Below are positions 1 through 10,352 of a stretch of DNA of 64,000 nucleotides, piece by piece. Positions within the stretch are counted from its first letter, which is position 1. Each line of letters opens with the position of its first letter. The translations under genes were made by a program, and so were the position numbers. The notes under the pieces are model-generated. The model had not been told where the DNA came from. It ran no database searches and was given only the letters and a program-made list of their open reading frames with translations. Source of the DNA: Gardnerella vaginalis (GTDB lineage: Bacteria; Actinomycetota; Actinomycetes; Actinomycetales; Bifidobacteriaceae); NCBI RefSeq assembly GCF_001563665.1, contig NZ_KQ961872.1, positions 4,509-68,508 on the forward strand, in the 5' to 3' direction.

Positions 1-40
1 TAAAAACTATTTAATACTAAAACCGGCGATTAGCTCACGA

Positions 41-1192
41 TTATACAAGAACTAGATTGTCGCGATGCACTACAGGATGAGCATATTGACGTCCAAGCGA
101 AGAAGTCAACTCATCAGTGGTTAGTCCAATAATATCTGGCATTTCTTCTGAATCAAACGCAACTAATCCTTTGGCTAAATGATTACCTTGCTCATCGTCA
201 ATCCAAACAGGATCTGTTGCTGAAAATTCACCACGTACTCCAACAATACCGGCAGCTAAAAGACTTGCTCGTCCGCCTCTTAATGCTTTAGCAGCTCCAG
301 AATCAACTATTAAAGTCCCATTAGGATTAGAAGCAAATCCGATCCACAATCTACGAGTAGACGAACGCGAATGAATTGGAGCAAAAGCAGTACCAACGCA
401 ATCACCTGATAATGCAGGACCAGCGTCACACGCACGCGTAAGAATAGTCGGAATTCCCGAAACAGCCGCTATATGAGCAGCTTCAAGCTTTGTAATCATC
501 CCGCCAGTTCCAACACCTGAAACACTTGAACCAACTTTTACTTTTTCAAGCGCGTGATTAACATCTTGCACAAAACTTATACGCTTAGCACTAGGCTCAC
601 TTGGAGGAGCAGTATATAAAGCATCTACATCAGTTAGTAAAACTAGAGCATCCGCTCTAACAATATTTGCAACTAAAGATGCTAACCTATCATTATCTCC
701 AAAACGAATCTCATTACTTGAAAGAGCATCGTTCTCGTTGACAATAGGTACGATTCCAAGCTCTAGTAAACGCAACATAGTCCTTTGAGCATTACGATAT
801 CTAGACGGCGAAATCGTAACGTCTGCAGTAAGTAACATCTGCCCTACACGAATACCGAATTGAGAAAAAGCAGACTCATATTGAGCCATCAACAAACCTT
901 GTCCAACAGAAGCTGTTGCCTGCTGAGTCGGCACATCCTTAGGACGTTCGCTAAAACCAAGCAAACCAAATCCTGCTGCAATCGCTCCAGAAGATACTAG
1001 CACTACTCTAGCACCCATCATCTGAGTATGACTGATTGCGCAAACGAGATTGCGCAAACGAGATACATCTAGATGACCGGTTTCATCCGTAAGAGAACTG
1101 GAACCAACTTTCACTACAATAGTTCTAGCTTCACGAATTGAACGCCGAACCCCTTCTTCGGTAAGCCCAATGTCGGAATTGTTACTAACCAT
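41..1192 (-). CDS. proB: Glutamate 5-kinase
   Basis: Phosphorylates L-glutamate to gamma-glutamyl phosphate, the first step of proline synthesis in the cytoplasm. The N-terminal amino-acid kinase fold begins with VVKVGSS (residues 26-32), and GDNDRLA lies in the substrate/nucleotide pocket. The last 100 or so residues look like a PUA domain, as in the long (about 370 aa) form of the enzyme. The ATG start has an upstream GGGG-rich ribosome site on the minus strand. It lies 53 bp downstream of obg, in the same direction, so co-transcription is likely. PUA-containing ProB enzymes are usually feedback-inhibited by proline; that is family knowledge, not visible here. Confidence 0.95.
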   Translation of the reverse strand: MVSNNSDIGLTEEGVRRSIREARTIVVKVGSSSLTDETGHLDVSRLRNLVCAISHTQMMGARVVLVSSGAIAAGFGLLGFSERPKDVPTQQATASVGQGLLMAQYESAFSQFGIRVGQMLLTADVTISPSRYRNAQRTMLRLLELGIVPIVNENDALSSNEIRFGDNDRLASLVANIVRADALVLLTDVDALYTAPPSEPSAKRISFVQDVNHALEKVKVGSSVSGVGTGGMITKLEAAHIAAVSGIPTILTRACDAGPALSGDCVGTAFAPIHSRSSTRRLWIGFASNPNGTLIVDSGAAKALRGGRASLLAAGIVGVRGEFSATDPVWIDDEQGNHLAKGLVAFDSEEMPDIIGLTTDELTSSLGRQYAHPVVHRDNLVLV

Positions 1193-1245
1193 AATAATTA
1201 CCCCTTATATTATGCTATTGAACAAATTATCATGCCAAATGCTGC

Positions 1246-2910
1246 CTAATCTTCACCCCTGCCAAATAAACTGTTCTCATCGTGTTTATCATCGTCAACA
1301 GATGGATCTGCCCAATGCCCGGACTTGCGCTCAGCCATCATAGCGTTTCGAACTGCAGTCTTAGCGTCCATCATGTTGTGATAATCACGCCTACGCTCAG
1401 CATTTGTGCGTCTAGCTCCTCGAGGATCGTTAGCTTCAAGTCGCAAATCTTTTCCGCGAGCGCCCAAATTAGCTCCATCAAGCCCTTCTGCGCCAGCAGC
1501 AATACTTGGATCCCAATCAAAACTAACAGATCGCGCTCCACGACCTATGCGAATCTCATCTCCAGGACGAGCGCCAATCTTACGCAATTCATCTTCAACA
1601 CCAAGTTTTGCTAAACGATCTGCCAGATATCCAACAGCTTCATCGTTATCAAAATTAGTTTGCACAACCCAACGCTCTGGTTTTGTGCCTGTAACACTAA
1701 ACCAGAAATTGCCATGATTGTCTTCCTCGCGCTCAATAGAAAAATCAGCATTAGTTCCTCGACCATCATCACGACGCCTGCGTAATGCAGGTTCCATAAG
1801 AGGCTGAATCAGAACTCTTTCTTCTTCACGCTCTGCTTGCTCATTAGCAAGCTTTTCACGCGTTTGAGCAACTAATTTTCCAAGCGCAAATCCTAATTCT
1901 TTCAAACCTTCATGCGATGCAGTTGAAATCTCGAATACTTGCAAACCCATTGACTCAAATTCACTACGAACAAATTCAGCTAATTCTTTAGCTTCAGGAA
2001 CATCAATCTTATTCAAAACTATGATTCGAACACGATCAGGTATAGGTATAGCTCCAAGGGGCAGATCGAGCTTATCAGAATATTTAGAAAGCTCACGTTC
2101 TAAAGCATGATAATCTGAAATTGGATCGCGATCAGGCTCTAAAGTAGCACAATCTATTACATGCGCAATTATTTCTGTTCGCTCAATATGACGCAAGAAT
2201 TCAAGACCTAATCCCTTACCTTCGCAAGCACCTGGAATTAAACCTGGAACGTCCGCAATCGTATATCTGTAATTTCCAAAACTTACAACACCAAGATTTG
2301 GAACTAAAGTAGTAAACGGATAATCTGCAATTTTTGGCTTAGCTGCACTAATTGAAGCAACTAAACTTGATTTTCCAGCCGAAGGGAATCCAACTAAAGC
2401 AACATCAGCAATTGACTTTAATTCTAAAATTAAATCGCGCTCTTCGCCTGGCTCTCCAAGAAGAGCAAATCCTGGAGCTCTACGAGTTTTATTAGCAAGA
2501 GCAGCATTACCAAGGCCGCCAGCACCACCTGCAGCAGCCACAAATCGCTCTCCTGCCTTATTAAGATCTGCTAAAACTTCACCAGTACGCTTAGGTCCAG
2601 CGCCAGAACGAGCAGCAAATACAACAGTCCCAACCGGAACAGGTAATATCAAATCTGCTCCTTGAGAACCATCTTTTGTGTCCCCCAATCCCATAGTGCC
2701 ATTTTCTGCATTTCGATGAGGCATAAAACGGTAATCAAGCAGACTATTAGCATTACGATCTGCAACAAAAATAACAGATCCTCCGTTGCCACCGTTGCCA
2801 CCGTTAGGACCAGCTAGTGGCTTATATTTTTCACGGCGTACACCTGCAGAGCCATTGCCACCATCGCCGCCTTTAACATGCACAGTCACACGATCTACAA
2901 AGTCACTCAT
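1246..2910 (-). CDS. obgE: Obg family GTPase (CgtA)
   Basis: Ribosome-associated GTPase involved in 50S assembly and stress control. Residues 1-158 form the glycine-rich Obg fold. The G domain follows with G1 GFPSAGKSS at about 173, G3 DVPGLI, G4 NKID at about 297 and G5 STASH. A C-terminal OCT domain (about 370-450) is followed by an extra charged, probably disordered tail of about 100 residues ending in acidic residues. At 554 aa it is longer than the usual 430-480 aa but fits actinobacterial Obg. It follows rpmA, with an intrinsic terminator in between, so it may be transcribed partly on its own. Confidence 0.95.
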   Translation of the reverse strand: MSDFVDRVTVHVKGGDGGNGSAGVRREKYKPLAGPNGGNGGNGGSVIFVADRNANSLLDYRFMPHRNAENGTMGLGDTKDGSQGADLILPVPVGTVVFAARSGAGPKRTGEVLADLNKAGERFVAAAGGAGGLGNAALANKTRRAPGFALLGEPGEERDLILELKSIADVALVGFPSAGKSSLVASISAAKPKIADYPFTTLVPNLGVVSFGNYRYTIADVPGLIPGACEGKGLGLEFLRHIERTEIIAHVIDCATLEPDRDPISDYHALERELSKYSDKLDLPLGAIPIPDRVRIIVLNKIDVPEAKELAEFVRSEFESMGLQVFEISTASHEGLKELGFALGKLVAQTREKLANEQAEREEERVLIQPLMEPALRRRRDDGRGTNADFSIEREEDNHGNFWFSVTGTKPERWVVQTNFDNDEAVGYLADRLAKLGVEDELRKIGARPGDEIRIGRGARSVSFDWDPSIAAGAEGLDGANLGARGKDLRLEANDPRGARRTNAERRRDYHNMMDAKTAVRNAMMAERKSGHWADPSVDDDKHDENSLFGRGED

Positions 2911-2999
2911 ACTCGCTACCTTACTCGATGCTTAACACTTAAAATCTTCACTGTTTTATTAACAAGACAACTACTTATACAAACAACAAAACAAGAAAG

Positions 3000-3029
3000 T
3001 AAAAAGCCGCACCGAACTGGGTGCGGCTT
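3000..3029 (-). terminator. Intrinsic terminator after rpmA
   Basis: A perfect 9-bp GC-rich stem (AGCCGCACC with GGTGCGGCT) encloses a 6-nt loop. On the minus strand it is followed by TTTTT. It lies about 50 bp past the rpmA stop and before obg. Confidence 0.85.
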
Positions 3030-3079
3030 AAACATTTTATGTCGACTTATTGTCGAATCTGCTTAGGCTTGAATATTAC

Positions 3080-3331
3080 TCAGGCAGTTACTACGTCAAC
3101 AACCTTACGATCGCGACGAACACCAAACTTCACATTGCCGTCCGCCAAAGCGTAAAGCGTGTGATCCTTGCCCAAAGCAACGTTCTGACCTGCGTGGAAC
3201 TTAGTGCCGCGCTGGCGAACGATAATATTGCCAGCCACAACAGCTTCACCGCCGAACTTCTTAACGCCAAGATATTGCGCCTGCGAATCGCGACCGTTGC
3301 GCGAGCTAGACGCACCCTTCTTATGTGCCAT
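3080..3331 (-). CDS. rpmA: 50S ribosomal protein L27
   Basis: Small basic protein of the large ribosomal subunit near the peptidyl-transferase centre. The N-terminus [16 protein letters not shown] is the classical L27 start without a cleavable extension. The core contains [15 protein letters not shown], and the length of 83 aa is typical. A GGACAG ribosome site precedes the ATG. It sits 37 bp downstream of rplU in the standard L21-L27-Obg order. Confidence 0.97.
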   Translation of the reverse strand: MAHKKGASSSRNGRDSQAQYLGVKKFGGEAVVAGNIIVRQRGTKFHAGQNVALGKDHTLYALADGNVKFGVRRDRKVVDVVTA

Positions 3332-3368
3332 CTTGCTGTCCTTTCAGGTTTATAACACCGTCAGTCAA

Positions 3369-3677
3369 TCAGGCAATGGCCGTGATCTTGACGAGAGTCA
3401 ACTTCTGACGATGACCCTTACGGCGAGCCACGCCAGTCTTATTCTTATATTTCATAATGCTGATCTTCGGACCTTTGGCTTCGTCATTAATGACTTCTGC
3501 CTTAACCGAAATCTTTGCAAGATCCTTTGAGCTAAGAGTTACCTTAGCACCGTCAACAACGAGCGCGACCGGGAATTCCACGGTATCGCCCTTCTTTGCA
3601 TCGAGACGGTTGACGAGGATGGCATCTCCAACCTCAACCTTCTCCTGATGGCCACCGGCCTTCACAATCGCGTACAT
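3369..3677 (-). CDS. rplU: 50S ribosomal protein L21
   Basis: Large-subunit protein L21, about 102 aa. The family signature [18 protein letters not shown] opens the protein and it ends in [18 protein letters not shown] chose the ATG at 3677 because AAGGAACAG lies just upstream and the family begins with MYAIV. A longer reading to 3746 would add 23 non-family residues. It heads a short operon with rpmA. Confidence 0.95.
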   Translation of the reverse strand: MYAIVKAGGHQEKVEVGDAILVNRLDAKKGDTVEFPVALVVDGAKVTLSSKDLAKISVKAEVINDEAKGPKISIMKYKNKTGVARRKGHRQKLTLVKITAIA

Positions 3678-3755
3678 AATCTGTTCCTTGCTATCTGGAA
3701 AGCTTACTATTGCCCAGCACACAGCATTAAGCCTGCGGCCAGACACCGACTATCA

Positions 3756-3785
3756 AAAATACACCAACCTATGTACTAACGTCAA
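3756..3785 (-). promoter_or_regulatory. Probable rplU-rpmA promoter
   Basis: The minus strand shows a -35-like TTGACG (3785-3780), an 18-bp spacer and a -10-like TATTTT (3761-3756), about 80 nt upstream of the rplU start. The GC-rich leader in between could fold and may hold an r-protein control element, but I cannot identify one. Confidence 0.5.
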
Positions 3786-3904
3786 GCAGGTGTTTTTATA
3801 AGTCGAATTAGACAATATTCACTATTGTACTCATGGCATATACTTTATCTATTTAATTTTAAGTATTTGCAAAAATACAAATAAGAATATTACATAATTA
3901 ACTT

Positions 3905-6900
3905 CTAGTCTGTAGAGTCAGTAGAATCTGTAGAGTCAGTAGAATCTGTTGAATCAGTAAAATCAGTAGAGTCTGAATATTCTACAGTTTCATTAGACTC
4001 AAGATTTTCATTAGACTCAAGATTTTCATTAGACTCCACAGAATCTGAAGATTCTATATAATTTGAATTGTCTAACGCATGCTCTGAAGACTCAGTAGAA
4101 TCTGCAGACTCAATTTCATGAGTTTCCGATCCGTTATCTAATTCCGTTCCACTTTCAACTTCAGATTTATCTTCTATTTCAATCACAGGTTCAACTTCAG
4201 ATTTATCTTCAACTTCAGTTACAGGTTCAACTTCAGATTCACCCTCAACTTCATTGACCGATTCACCTTCAGAATGATCTAAATTCTCAATAGAAACATT
4301 TTCATCCTCAACAGAATCCTGAGAAATAACAGAATCAGAAGAAACAACAGAATCCGAATCACTCATTCCACTAGAGTCAGCAGACATACTCGCAGCAGCT
4401 GCAGCAATACGCGCAAGCTTAGCTCTAACATCTGCACTAGAACCTTTAGGCTTAACTACTACAGACGAGGTCTCAGTAACAGTGCCATGACCATATTTAT
4501 TCGTCTTAATAAAAGGATCTCCGCCTTTAAGCGCATAAGGATCAGCATATTCCGAAGAAACCGTTGGCTCATCATGTAATATGAATCCACGACCTTTACA
4601 AGTCGGACATTCCTCCGAGAAAGCTTCAACCAATCCCTGTCCCACACGCTTACGAGTCATTTGTACAAGACCAAGAGAAGTAACTTCAGCAACTTGATGC
4701 TTAGTTCGATCTCGAGCCAAACACTCAACAAGACGGCGCAAAACAAGATCGCGATTAGCTGGCATAACCATATCAACATAATCAATCATGACCATGCCAC
4801 CAATATCACGCAAACGCAACTGTCGAGCAATTTCTTCAGACGCTTCCAAATTGCAGCGAGTAACTGTTTCTTCCAAAGACTTACCGCGACCAATAAATCT
4901 ACCGGTATTAACATCAATAGTTGTCATAGCTTCCGTGCGATCTATAACAATAGACCCACCAGATGGCAAATAAACTTGACGCTCCATACCTTTACGTAGC
5001 TGACTATCAATCTGCCATTTATCGAAAACATCCTTGCCTTCATGGTCAGCAGGATCCCAATATTCAACCTTGCTTCTCAAATCCGGAGCCATCATCTCCA
5101 AATATTCATCAATTCTGTGATAGACACCTTCACCTTCAACAATCAACTTATTGAAATCATCGTTAAAAATATCTCGCACAACACGAATCGCAACATCAGG
5201 CTCACCTTGCAATAATTTAGGACGCTTACCATGCAAGAATTCCTCACGCTTTTCACTAATACGCTGCCATTGACGAATCAAAGACTCCAAATCCTTAGAA
5301 ATCGCTTCCTCACTTGCGCCATCTGCAGCTGTGCGAATAATTACTCCCATATCTTTTGGAGCAATCTTAGACACAATTGAACGCAAACGAGAACGTTCGC
5401 GATCTGAAAGCTTACGGCTCACGCCAGTCATACCACCAGAAGGAACTAAGACTAAGAACCTTCCTGCAAGAGTTACTTGCGAAGTTAAACGCGCACCTTT
5501 ATGACCAATAGGATCTTTAGTAACTTGAACAAGAACAGGATCACCAGACTTGAACGCCAACTCAATTAGTCGAGGCTGACCTTCAAGACGAGTCATATCC
5601 CAATTAACTTCGCCGGCATATAATACGCCATTCCTAGATTGGCCAATATCTACGAACGCAGCTTCCATACTCGGAAGTACATTTTGCACACGACCAAGGT
5701 AAATATTGCCAACAGTAGCAACTTCTTGAATATCAGAAACATAGTGTTCAACAAGAATATTGTCTTCAATAACTGAAATTTGCGTATGACGATCTCGCTC
5801 ACGCACAACCATCAAACGATCTACATTCTCACGGCGAGCAAGAAAATCCTGTTCCATAAGAAGATTTTGACGACTACGCTCACGACGATTATCACGGCGG
5901 CGCTGTCTTTTTGCTTCTAATCGAGTTGAACCTTCAATATCCGTAATCTCATCAATATACTGCTGCTTACGAGAACGGCGAATACTATTCCCAGAATCAC
6001 CAGAAGATGAAAGCGCATTCGCATCATCAGAAGGTAAATTATCTGATCCATCAGAATTTGAAGAACTAGAGGACGAATCATCTGAAGATCTAGAAGGACG
6101 ACGTCTACGCCTACGCCGAGTGTAAACAGCCTCTTCATCATCTTGAGCACGCAATTCTTCAGGATCAGGGATTAAATCACGATCCTCTTGAGAAACTTGA
6201 ACGGCATCGATATCAATATTGTCATTATCTGAATCAATAAAACCGGATTCCGAATCATTTTCACTGTTGCTACTGTTGCTACGATTACCACTATTATTAT
6301 TGCGATCTAATCTAGAAGGACGACGTCTACGCCTACGGCGAGTGTAAACAGCATCATCGTCACTATTTTCATACGAATCAACATCATCCTGTGAATCTGA
6401 ATCTTCATCTGAACCAGAATAATCAGAATCATCATTCCTATCAGAATGACGGCGAGAAGAACTCGAGCGCTCAGATTTATTCATCAAATCACTAAGATCG
6501 ATCGTATCTTCTACTTTAGAATCTATAGGACTATAAACAATATCGTCATATTCTAGATCCTCTTCAATCTGCTCAACTTCAGCAGCAGCTCTTCGCTCAG
6601 AAGCATTCAAACGGCGATTCTTACGAGAGCGTTTTACTGGAAGATCAGACTTCTTGGAAGATTCCTTAGAATATTCCTTAGAAGATTCTTTAGAAGATTC
6701 TTTAGAAGATATATCAAAAGATCCATCTAAAGATAAATCGTCAAAAATAACGCCATCTGAAGATTCATAATCTGAATCAGAATATTTTGAAGACTTACGA
6801 TTAGCATTGCGGACATACCCGCGATTAGAATCGTCAACAGACTTTCTTCCAAATGAAACTTCATTATCAGCACTGTTATCTGTGCTGTTATAATCGCTGT

Positions 6901-8077
6901 TATCTATTTGAGAATCGAAACGCCCTCTTCGCCTACGGCGGCGCACAGTACGCTCATCATAAATATCGCGACTATCTAAATCATCTAAATTATCTCTATT
7001 TTCTCGACCAGTTTTATTATCACTAAAATCATCGATACTTTTAACTCTAGATTTAGACGCATTCCGCTTAAGGACGCCATAATTTACATCATTGCGCGCG
7101 TAATACGAGTCTTCAACACTGTCATCATACGCATAATCATCATTTTTACGTCTTCCACGCGAGCGCACGCGAATTGATTGCGTATCATCAATATTGTTAT
7201 CATCGCGATTATTATCACTGCCGTAGTTAAAGTAATCATCAACAATTTCATCGCTGAAATCATTTGAACGAGTACGAGAAGTATTTTTTACTTCATAGCG
7301 ATTTCTTGAAGAAGACTTTCCTTTAGATGAACGAACTCGCGAACCTTTTTCACGAGGAGTTTCACGGCTGTCTTCATTAGCATCGGAAGCATTATTTTTA
7401 TGACGCTTATCAACCTTTTTGCGATGCTTCGTGCCTAAATTATCAGAATCATCACGCTCACTGCGCTCATCATTTCTCTCATCAAGACTTCTTTGAGGTA
7501 AAACAGGCTCTCTGAAAAGTAAAGAAGTAACATAGCGCGCAGAAGTAGAAGAGTCAGAGTCAGTTTCAGAAGCAGACATAGTTTCAGAAGAAGGAGCAGA
7601 AGAAGAATCAGACTTAGAAACAGGCTTAGAATCCTTATTATCTGAAGCTTTAATTTCAAAATCAGAATCATCTACAGCACTATTTTCAGAATGCTTATGT
7701 TTATTTCTTTCACGCTTAGAAACAGTCTTAGAAACACGCTTAGAAGTGGATTCAACATTCTCTTTAGAATCAGACTTAGAATCAGACTTAGTATCAGACT
7801 TAATATCAGAATCATTTTTGCTAGAAGAAATATCAGAATGCGATTTATCTACATTATCGCCTTCAACACGCAAAGCCATTGACTTTCCAGCTTCTCCAGC
7901 AACTCTAACTACTCTACGGCCAGTACGACGTCTTCTCACTGACGATGAACCATCATTAGTTGACGAAACTACATTTACAACATGTTCAACTGAGCGCTCT
8001 GCAGAATTGGATTCTGCATACGCTTTACTATTTTCAGCTTCATTGATATTGAAGCTTTCTTCTGTTATCTCGGGCAC
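3905..8077 (-). CDS. rne: Ribonuclease E/G with very long disordered arms
   Basis: Endoribonuclease of mRNA decay and rRNA/tRNA processing. The catalytic core occupies roughly residues 735-1185: an S1-like RNA-binding segment, a DNase I-like part with the metal aspartates in IDVNTG (about 1055) and IDYVDM (about 1095), and the zinc-link motif CPTCKGRG (about 1160). The first 730 residues are low-complexity Ser/Asp/Lys/Arg sequence with Arg tracts, including YTRRRRRRRPSR twice. The last 200 residues are acidic, ending in STDSTD repeats. I prefer the GTG at 8077 because AGGAG sits just before it; the frame extends to a TTG at 8101. Actinobacterial RNase E proteins carry disordered arms, but this one is unusually large. 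Confidence 0.93.
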   Translation of the reverse strand: MPEITEESFNINEAENSKAYAESNSAERSVEHVVNVVSSTNDGSSSVRRRRTGRRVVRVAGEAGKSMALRVEGDNVDKSHSDISSSKNDSDIKSDTKSDSKSDSKENVESTSKRVSKTVSKRERNKHKHSENSAVDDSDFEIKASDNKDSKPVSKSDSSSAPSSETMSASETDSDSSTSARYVTSLLFREPVLPQRSLDERNDERSERDDSDNLGTKHRKKVDKRHKNNASDANEDSRETPREKGSRVRSSKGKSSSRNRYEVKNTSRTRSNDFSDEIVDDYFNYGSDNNRDDNNIDDTQSIRVRSRGRRKNDDYAYDDSVEDSYYARNDVNYGVLKRNASKSRVKSIDDFSDNKTGRENRDNLDDLDSRDIYDERTVRRRRRRGRFDSQIDNSDYNSTDNSADNEVSFGRKSVDDSNRGYVRNANRKSSKYSDSDYESSDGVIFDDLSLDGSFDISSKESSKESSKEYSKESSKKSDLPVKRSRKNRRLNASERRAAAEVEQIEEDLEYDDIVYSPIDSKVEDTIDLSDLMNKSERSSSSRRHSDRNDDSDYSGSDEDSDSQDDVDSYENSDDDAVYTRRRRRRRPSRLDRNNNSGNRSNSSNSENDSESGFIDSDNDNIDIDAVQVSQEDRDLIPDPEELRAQDDEEAVYTRRRRRRRPSRSSDDSSSSSSNSDGSDNLPSDDANALSSSGDSGNSIRRSRKQQYIDEITDIEGSTRLEAKRQRRRDNRRERSRQNLLMEQDFLARRENVDRLMVVRERDRHTQISVIEDNILVEHYVSDIQEVATVGNIYLGRVQNVLPSMEAAFVDIGQSRNGVLYAGEVNWDMTRLEGQPRLIELAFKSGDPVLVQVTKDPIGHKGARLTSQVTLAGRFLVLVPSGGMTGVSRKLSDRERSRLRSIVSKIAPKDMGVIIRTAADGASEEAISKDLESLIRQWQRISEKREEFLHGKRPKLLQGEPDVAIRVVRDIFNDDFNKLIVEGEGVYHRIDEYLEMMAPDLRSKVEYWDPADHEGKDVFDKWQIDSQLRKGMERQVYLPSGGSIVIDRTEAMTTIDVNTGRFIGRGKSLEETVTRCNLEASEEIARQLRLRDIGGMVMIDYVDMVMPANRDLVLRRLVECLARDRTKHQVAEVTSLGLVQMTRKRVGQGLVEAFSEECPTCKGRGFILHDEPTVSSEYADPYALKGGDPFIKTNKYGHGTVTETSSVVVKPKGSSADVRAKLARIAAAAASMSADSSGMSDSDSVVSSDSVISQDSVEDENVSIENLDHSEGESVNEVEGESEVEPVTEVEDKSEVEPVIEIEDKSEVESGTELDNGSETHEIESADSTESSEHALDNSNYIESSDSVESNENLESNENLESNETVEYSDSTDFTDSTDSTDSTDSTDSTD

Positions 8078-8258
8078 AACGCTCCTAACGAAACGCTGCA
8101 ATCGTTTCGTATTCCTGGCAGAGATGCGGCATACTTACGCCATCATTCTCAAGCTTTCAACAAAGTCTAGTTGCGCAACAGCGGACACCAAGCCTCACCA
8201 ATACGCATGTGAGGGGATCGACGCCATTTCACGCTCTGGCAGATTGCAGTTCTGCCGG

Positions 8259-8286
8259 TATCTAGTATGCCATAGCGCACAGTCAA
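8259..8286 (-). promoter_or_regulatory. Probable rne promoter with long leader
   Basis: The minus strand has TTGACT (8286-8281), a 16-bp spacer and TAGATA (8264-8259). Transcription from here would give a leader of roughly 170 nt before the rne start. RNase E leaders serve autoregulation in enterobacteria; whether this one does is unknown. Confidence 0.5.
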
Positions 8287-8360
8287 ATTAAAATAATGTT
8301 CTGTTTCAACCCTTATATTAAACAGCTCATTAAATAGCATCTCACACCAGAGATAGAATC

Positions 8361-9308
8361 ATGACTATGGGCTTAATTAGCGCTATGCAAGGATTTTGCG
8401 TCATAGGAATCGTAATTGCAGCAGGATACATAACCGCTCGTATGCACATTGGCGGATCTCAAGCTCAAATGGTCCTAAATCGCGTGAGCTTTTTCATTTC
8501 CAGCCCTTGCCTAATGTTTGCAATTCTAGCAAAACAGCCAATCTTTGAGATTTTTCACTCGTCAATTTTTGTTGCATTCTTTTCTGCAATGATTGTTGGA
8601 ATGATTTTTGTTGCATTAAATAGCATATTCTTCCATCTTCATGCATCAGATTGCACAATCGGAGCACTAAATTCTCTTTACCTTAATTCAAATAATATCG
8701 GCCTACCAATCGCCACATATATTCTTGGAAATCCTGCACTTGTAGCACCAATTCTAGTCATGCAACAATCAGTGTTTACGCCTATTGGCTTAACAGTTCT
8801 CGACATTACAACTACTGGCAAATGCTCTCTTAAGCGTATTGCTCAGCAGCCTTTAAAACAACCACTTTTAATTGGCTCACTTGGCGGAATTATTATTTCT
8901 GCAATTAGCGCTAAAATCGGATATTTTCCTGTACCAAATTTCCTTTACGATCCAATTAAGATGATTGGCGATTCTGCAGTTCCTATGATTCTTATGGCAT
9001 TTGGAATGTCTCTTTACGGAAGTAAACCATTACAAAAAAATTCCAACAGAATTGCAATAGCAGCCGTTGCAATACTTAAAAACATTATTATGCCTATTAT
9101 TGCTTTTATTCTCGCATACTTTGTAATGGGATTCCGCGGTGCGACTTTATACGCGTGCGTTGTGCTTGCAGCTCTTCCAACAGGACAAAACGTCTACAAT
9201 TATGCAGCTAGATACAATGTTGGCTTAAGTTTTGCGCGTGACGGAATACTGTTATCAACAGTCACAAGCCCGATTTGTATAGCCGTGATTGCAGCCGTTT
9301 TGGGGTAA
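8361..9308 (+). CDS. AEC family (auxin efflux carrier-like) permease
   Basis: Inner-membrane transporter of 315 aa made of about ten hydrophobic segments with the AEC layout: two five-helix halves joined by a short basic loop near residue 155. Conserved-looking parts include NSNNIGLPIA in the middle and a C-terminal LPTGQNVYNYA segment. Bacterial members export or import organic acids such as malate or small amino-acid derivatives; the substrate cannot be read from sequence. It is divergent from rne and stands alone. The ATG follows a weak AGAGATAG ribosome site. Confidence 0.85.
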   Translation: MTMGLISAMQGFCVIGIVIAAGYITARMHIGGSQAQMVLNRVSFFISSPCLMFAILAKQPIFEIFHSSIFVAFFSAMIVGMIFVALNSIFFHLHASDCTIGALNSLYLNSNNIGLPIATYILGNPALVAPILVMQQSVFTPIGLTVLDITTTGKCSLKRIAQQPLKQPLLIGSLGGIIISAISAKIGYFPVPNFLYDPIKMIGDSAVPMILMAFGMSLYGSKPLQKNSNRIAIAAVAILKNIIMPIIAFILAYFVMGFRGATLYACVVLAALPTGQNVYNYAARYNVGLSFARDGILLSTVTSPICIAVIAAVLG

Positions 9309-9357
9309 CTAATTCTCGCGCATTCGTAGCATTTGCAACAAGAAATTTACCTTTCAC

Positions 9358-9418
9358 AAGTTGGAAGTCTACTTCCAAATTGAAGCTACCTTCGCGCAGC
9401 AAGCTCATCAAGACGCGC
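9358..9418. repeat. 61-bp direct repeat, left copy
   Basis: A perfect 61-bp match to 10627-10687. It contains the palindrome TTGGAAGT-CT-ACTTCCAA and, on the minus strand, the last 11 codons of maf-NUDIX (ARLDELAARR plus stop), here without the rest of the gene. It lies 50 bp after the AEC permease and on the far side of the KilA-N gene from maf-NUDIX. Confidence 0.9.
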
Positions 9419-9491
9419 ACTGAAGCCGTAGCGAGAGCGCTCGCAAATGCTGTAAATATAAGCATTAAGTACAGAATTGAAGTGATTAAAC

Positions 9492-10352
9492 TCAATTTTT
9501 TAGCACGGCATCCAAACTCTTTATTCCAACGTTATTTAACTTTTCAAGCGACAAAATCTGCGTTCGCGCCAAATTTCTAAGCTCAACCATGCGATCAGCC
9601 TGCTGCAAACCCTTAGAAATTAAAACAGCGTTGTAACTTTCCATGTTCGACAACACCAAAAGCTCATTAATACTCGCTTCATCTCGAATGTTGCCTTTTG
9701 ACTTAGGATTTGCATCTCGCCACTGCTTAGCAGTCTTGTTAAACAGAGCAACATTCAACAAATCCGCCTCACTTGCATACTTATACATCAACTGCTCAGG
9801 AGTCAAATCTTTCAACAAATACTCTTTAATAGCATCTGTATGAATCTTGTAATTAATCTTCGAAATCTCGCGGTTCAAATTCCAGTTCAGCGAAAGCCTT
9901 GAATTTTCATCGGATTTAAGCCTTTGATAGTCTTTGATAATATATAGCTCAAATTCTGCCGAAATCCAGGCTGCAAACTTAAATGCTATATCTTTATGAG
10001 CGTAAGTTCCACCACACTTACCAGATTTGGAAACTATGCCAATAGCATTTGTTGATTCTACCCATCTTTGAGGCGATAAAGTAAAAGAATTAGAACCAGC
10101 CTCGTTCTTAAAGGAGTCGAATTCGACCCCTTTAAAATTTGGATTGTTAATGCTCTCCCACAATCCCAAGAACTCAATAGTATTCTTCACTCTCAGCCAG
10201 TTTTTAACAACATCTTTAGGCTCTTCTTTGTTTTTATATCTCGCAATATCGGTTAAACTAACGTAATCATTCCTAAAATCTTCCGTATAAACCTGAATTG
10301 TAAAGCCTTTTGCATTAATAGTATCTTTTTTAATATTTGACATATTAGACAT
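9492..10352 (-). CDS. KilA-N domain protein
   Basis: 286 aa. The N-terminal 125 residues match the KilA-N DNA-binding domain found mainly in phages and mobile elements: DYVSLTDIARYKN near residue 30, VVKNWLRVKNTIEFLGLWE near 50, and SGKCGGTYAHKDIAFKFAAWISAEF near 110-135. The rest is mostly helical and not recognised. The start has GGGGGAAA upstream. It is a single gene between 61-bp direct repeats that carry the end of maf-NUDIX, so it is probably an acquired cassette. A transcription-factor, phage-defence or anti-repressor role is possible; none can be assigned. Confidence 0.85.
   Translation of the reverse strand: MSNMSNIKKDTINAKGFTIQVYTEDFRNDYVSLTDIARYKNKEEPKDVVKNWLRVKNTIEFLGLWESINNPNFKGVEFDSFKNEAGSNSFTLSPQRWVESTNAIGIVSKSGKCGGTYAHKDIAFKFAAWISAEFELYIIKDYQRLKSDENSRLSLNWNLNREISKINYKIHTDAIKEYLLKDLTPEQLMYKYASEADLLNVALFNKTAKQWRDANPKSKGNIRDEASINELLVLSNMESYNAVLISKGLQQADRMVELRNLARTQILSLEKLNNVGIKSLDAVLKN

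Noticed and set aside
3905-4330. Repeats at the rne 3' end as a CRISPR-like array
   Set aside because: Units are 9-12 bp, in frame and encode Ser/Asp/Glu repeats; there are no spacers.
8102-8258. A structured RNA gene in the rne leader
   Set aside because: GC-rich and able to pair, but I could not fit a tRNA, riboswitch or known ncRNA fold.
7746-8291. 181-aa plus-strand frame opposite rne
   Set aside because: Lies antisense to the Ser/Arg-rich start of rne and is explained by its codon pattern. No family and no ribosome site.
9262-9495. 77-aa minus-strand frame between the AEC permease and the KilA-N gene
   Set aside because: Covers the left 61-bp repeat but reads it in a different frame from maf-NUDIX; no ribosome site or family.
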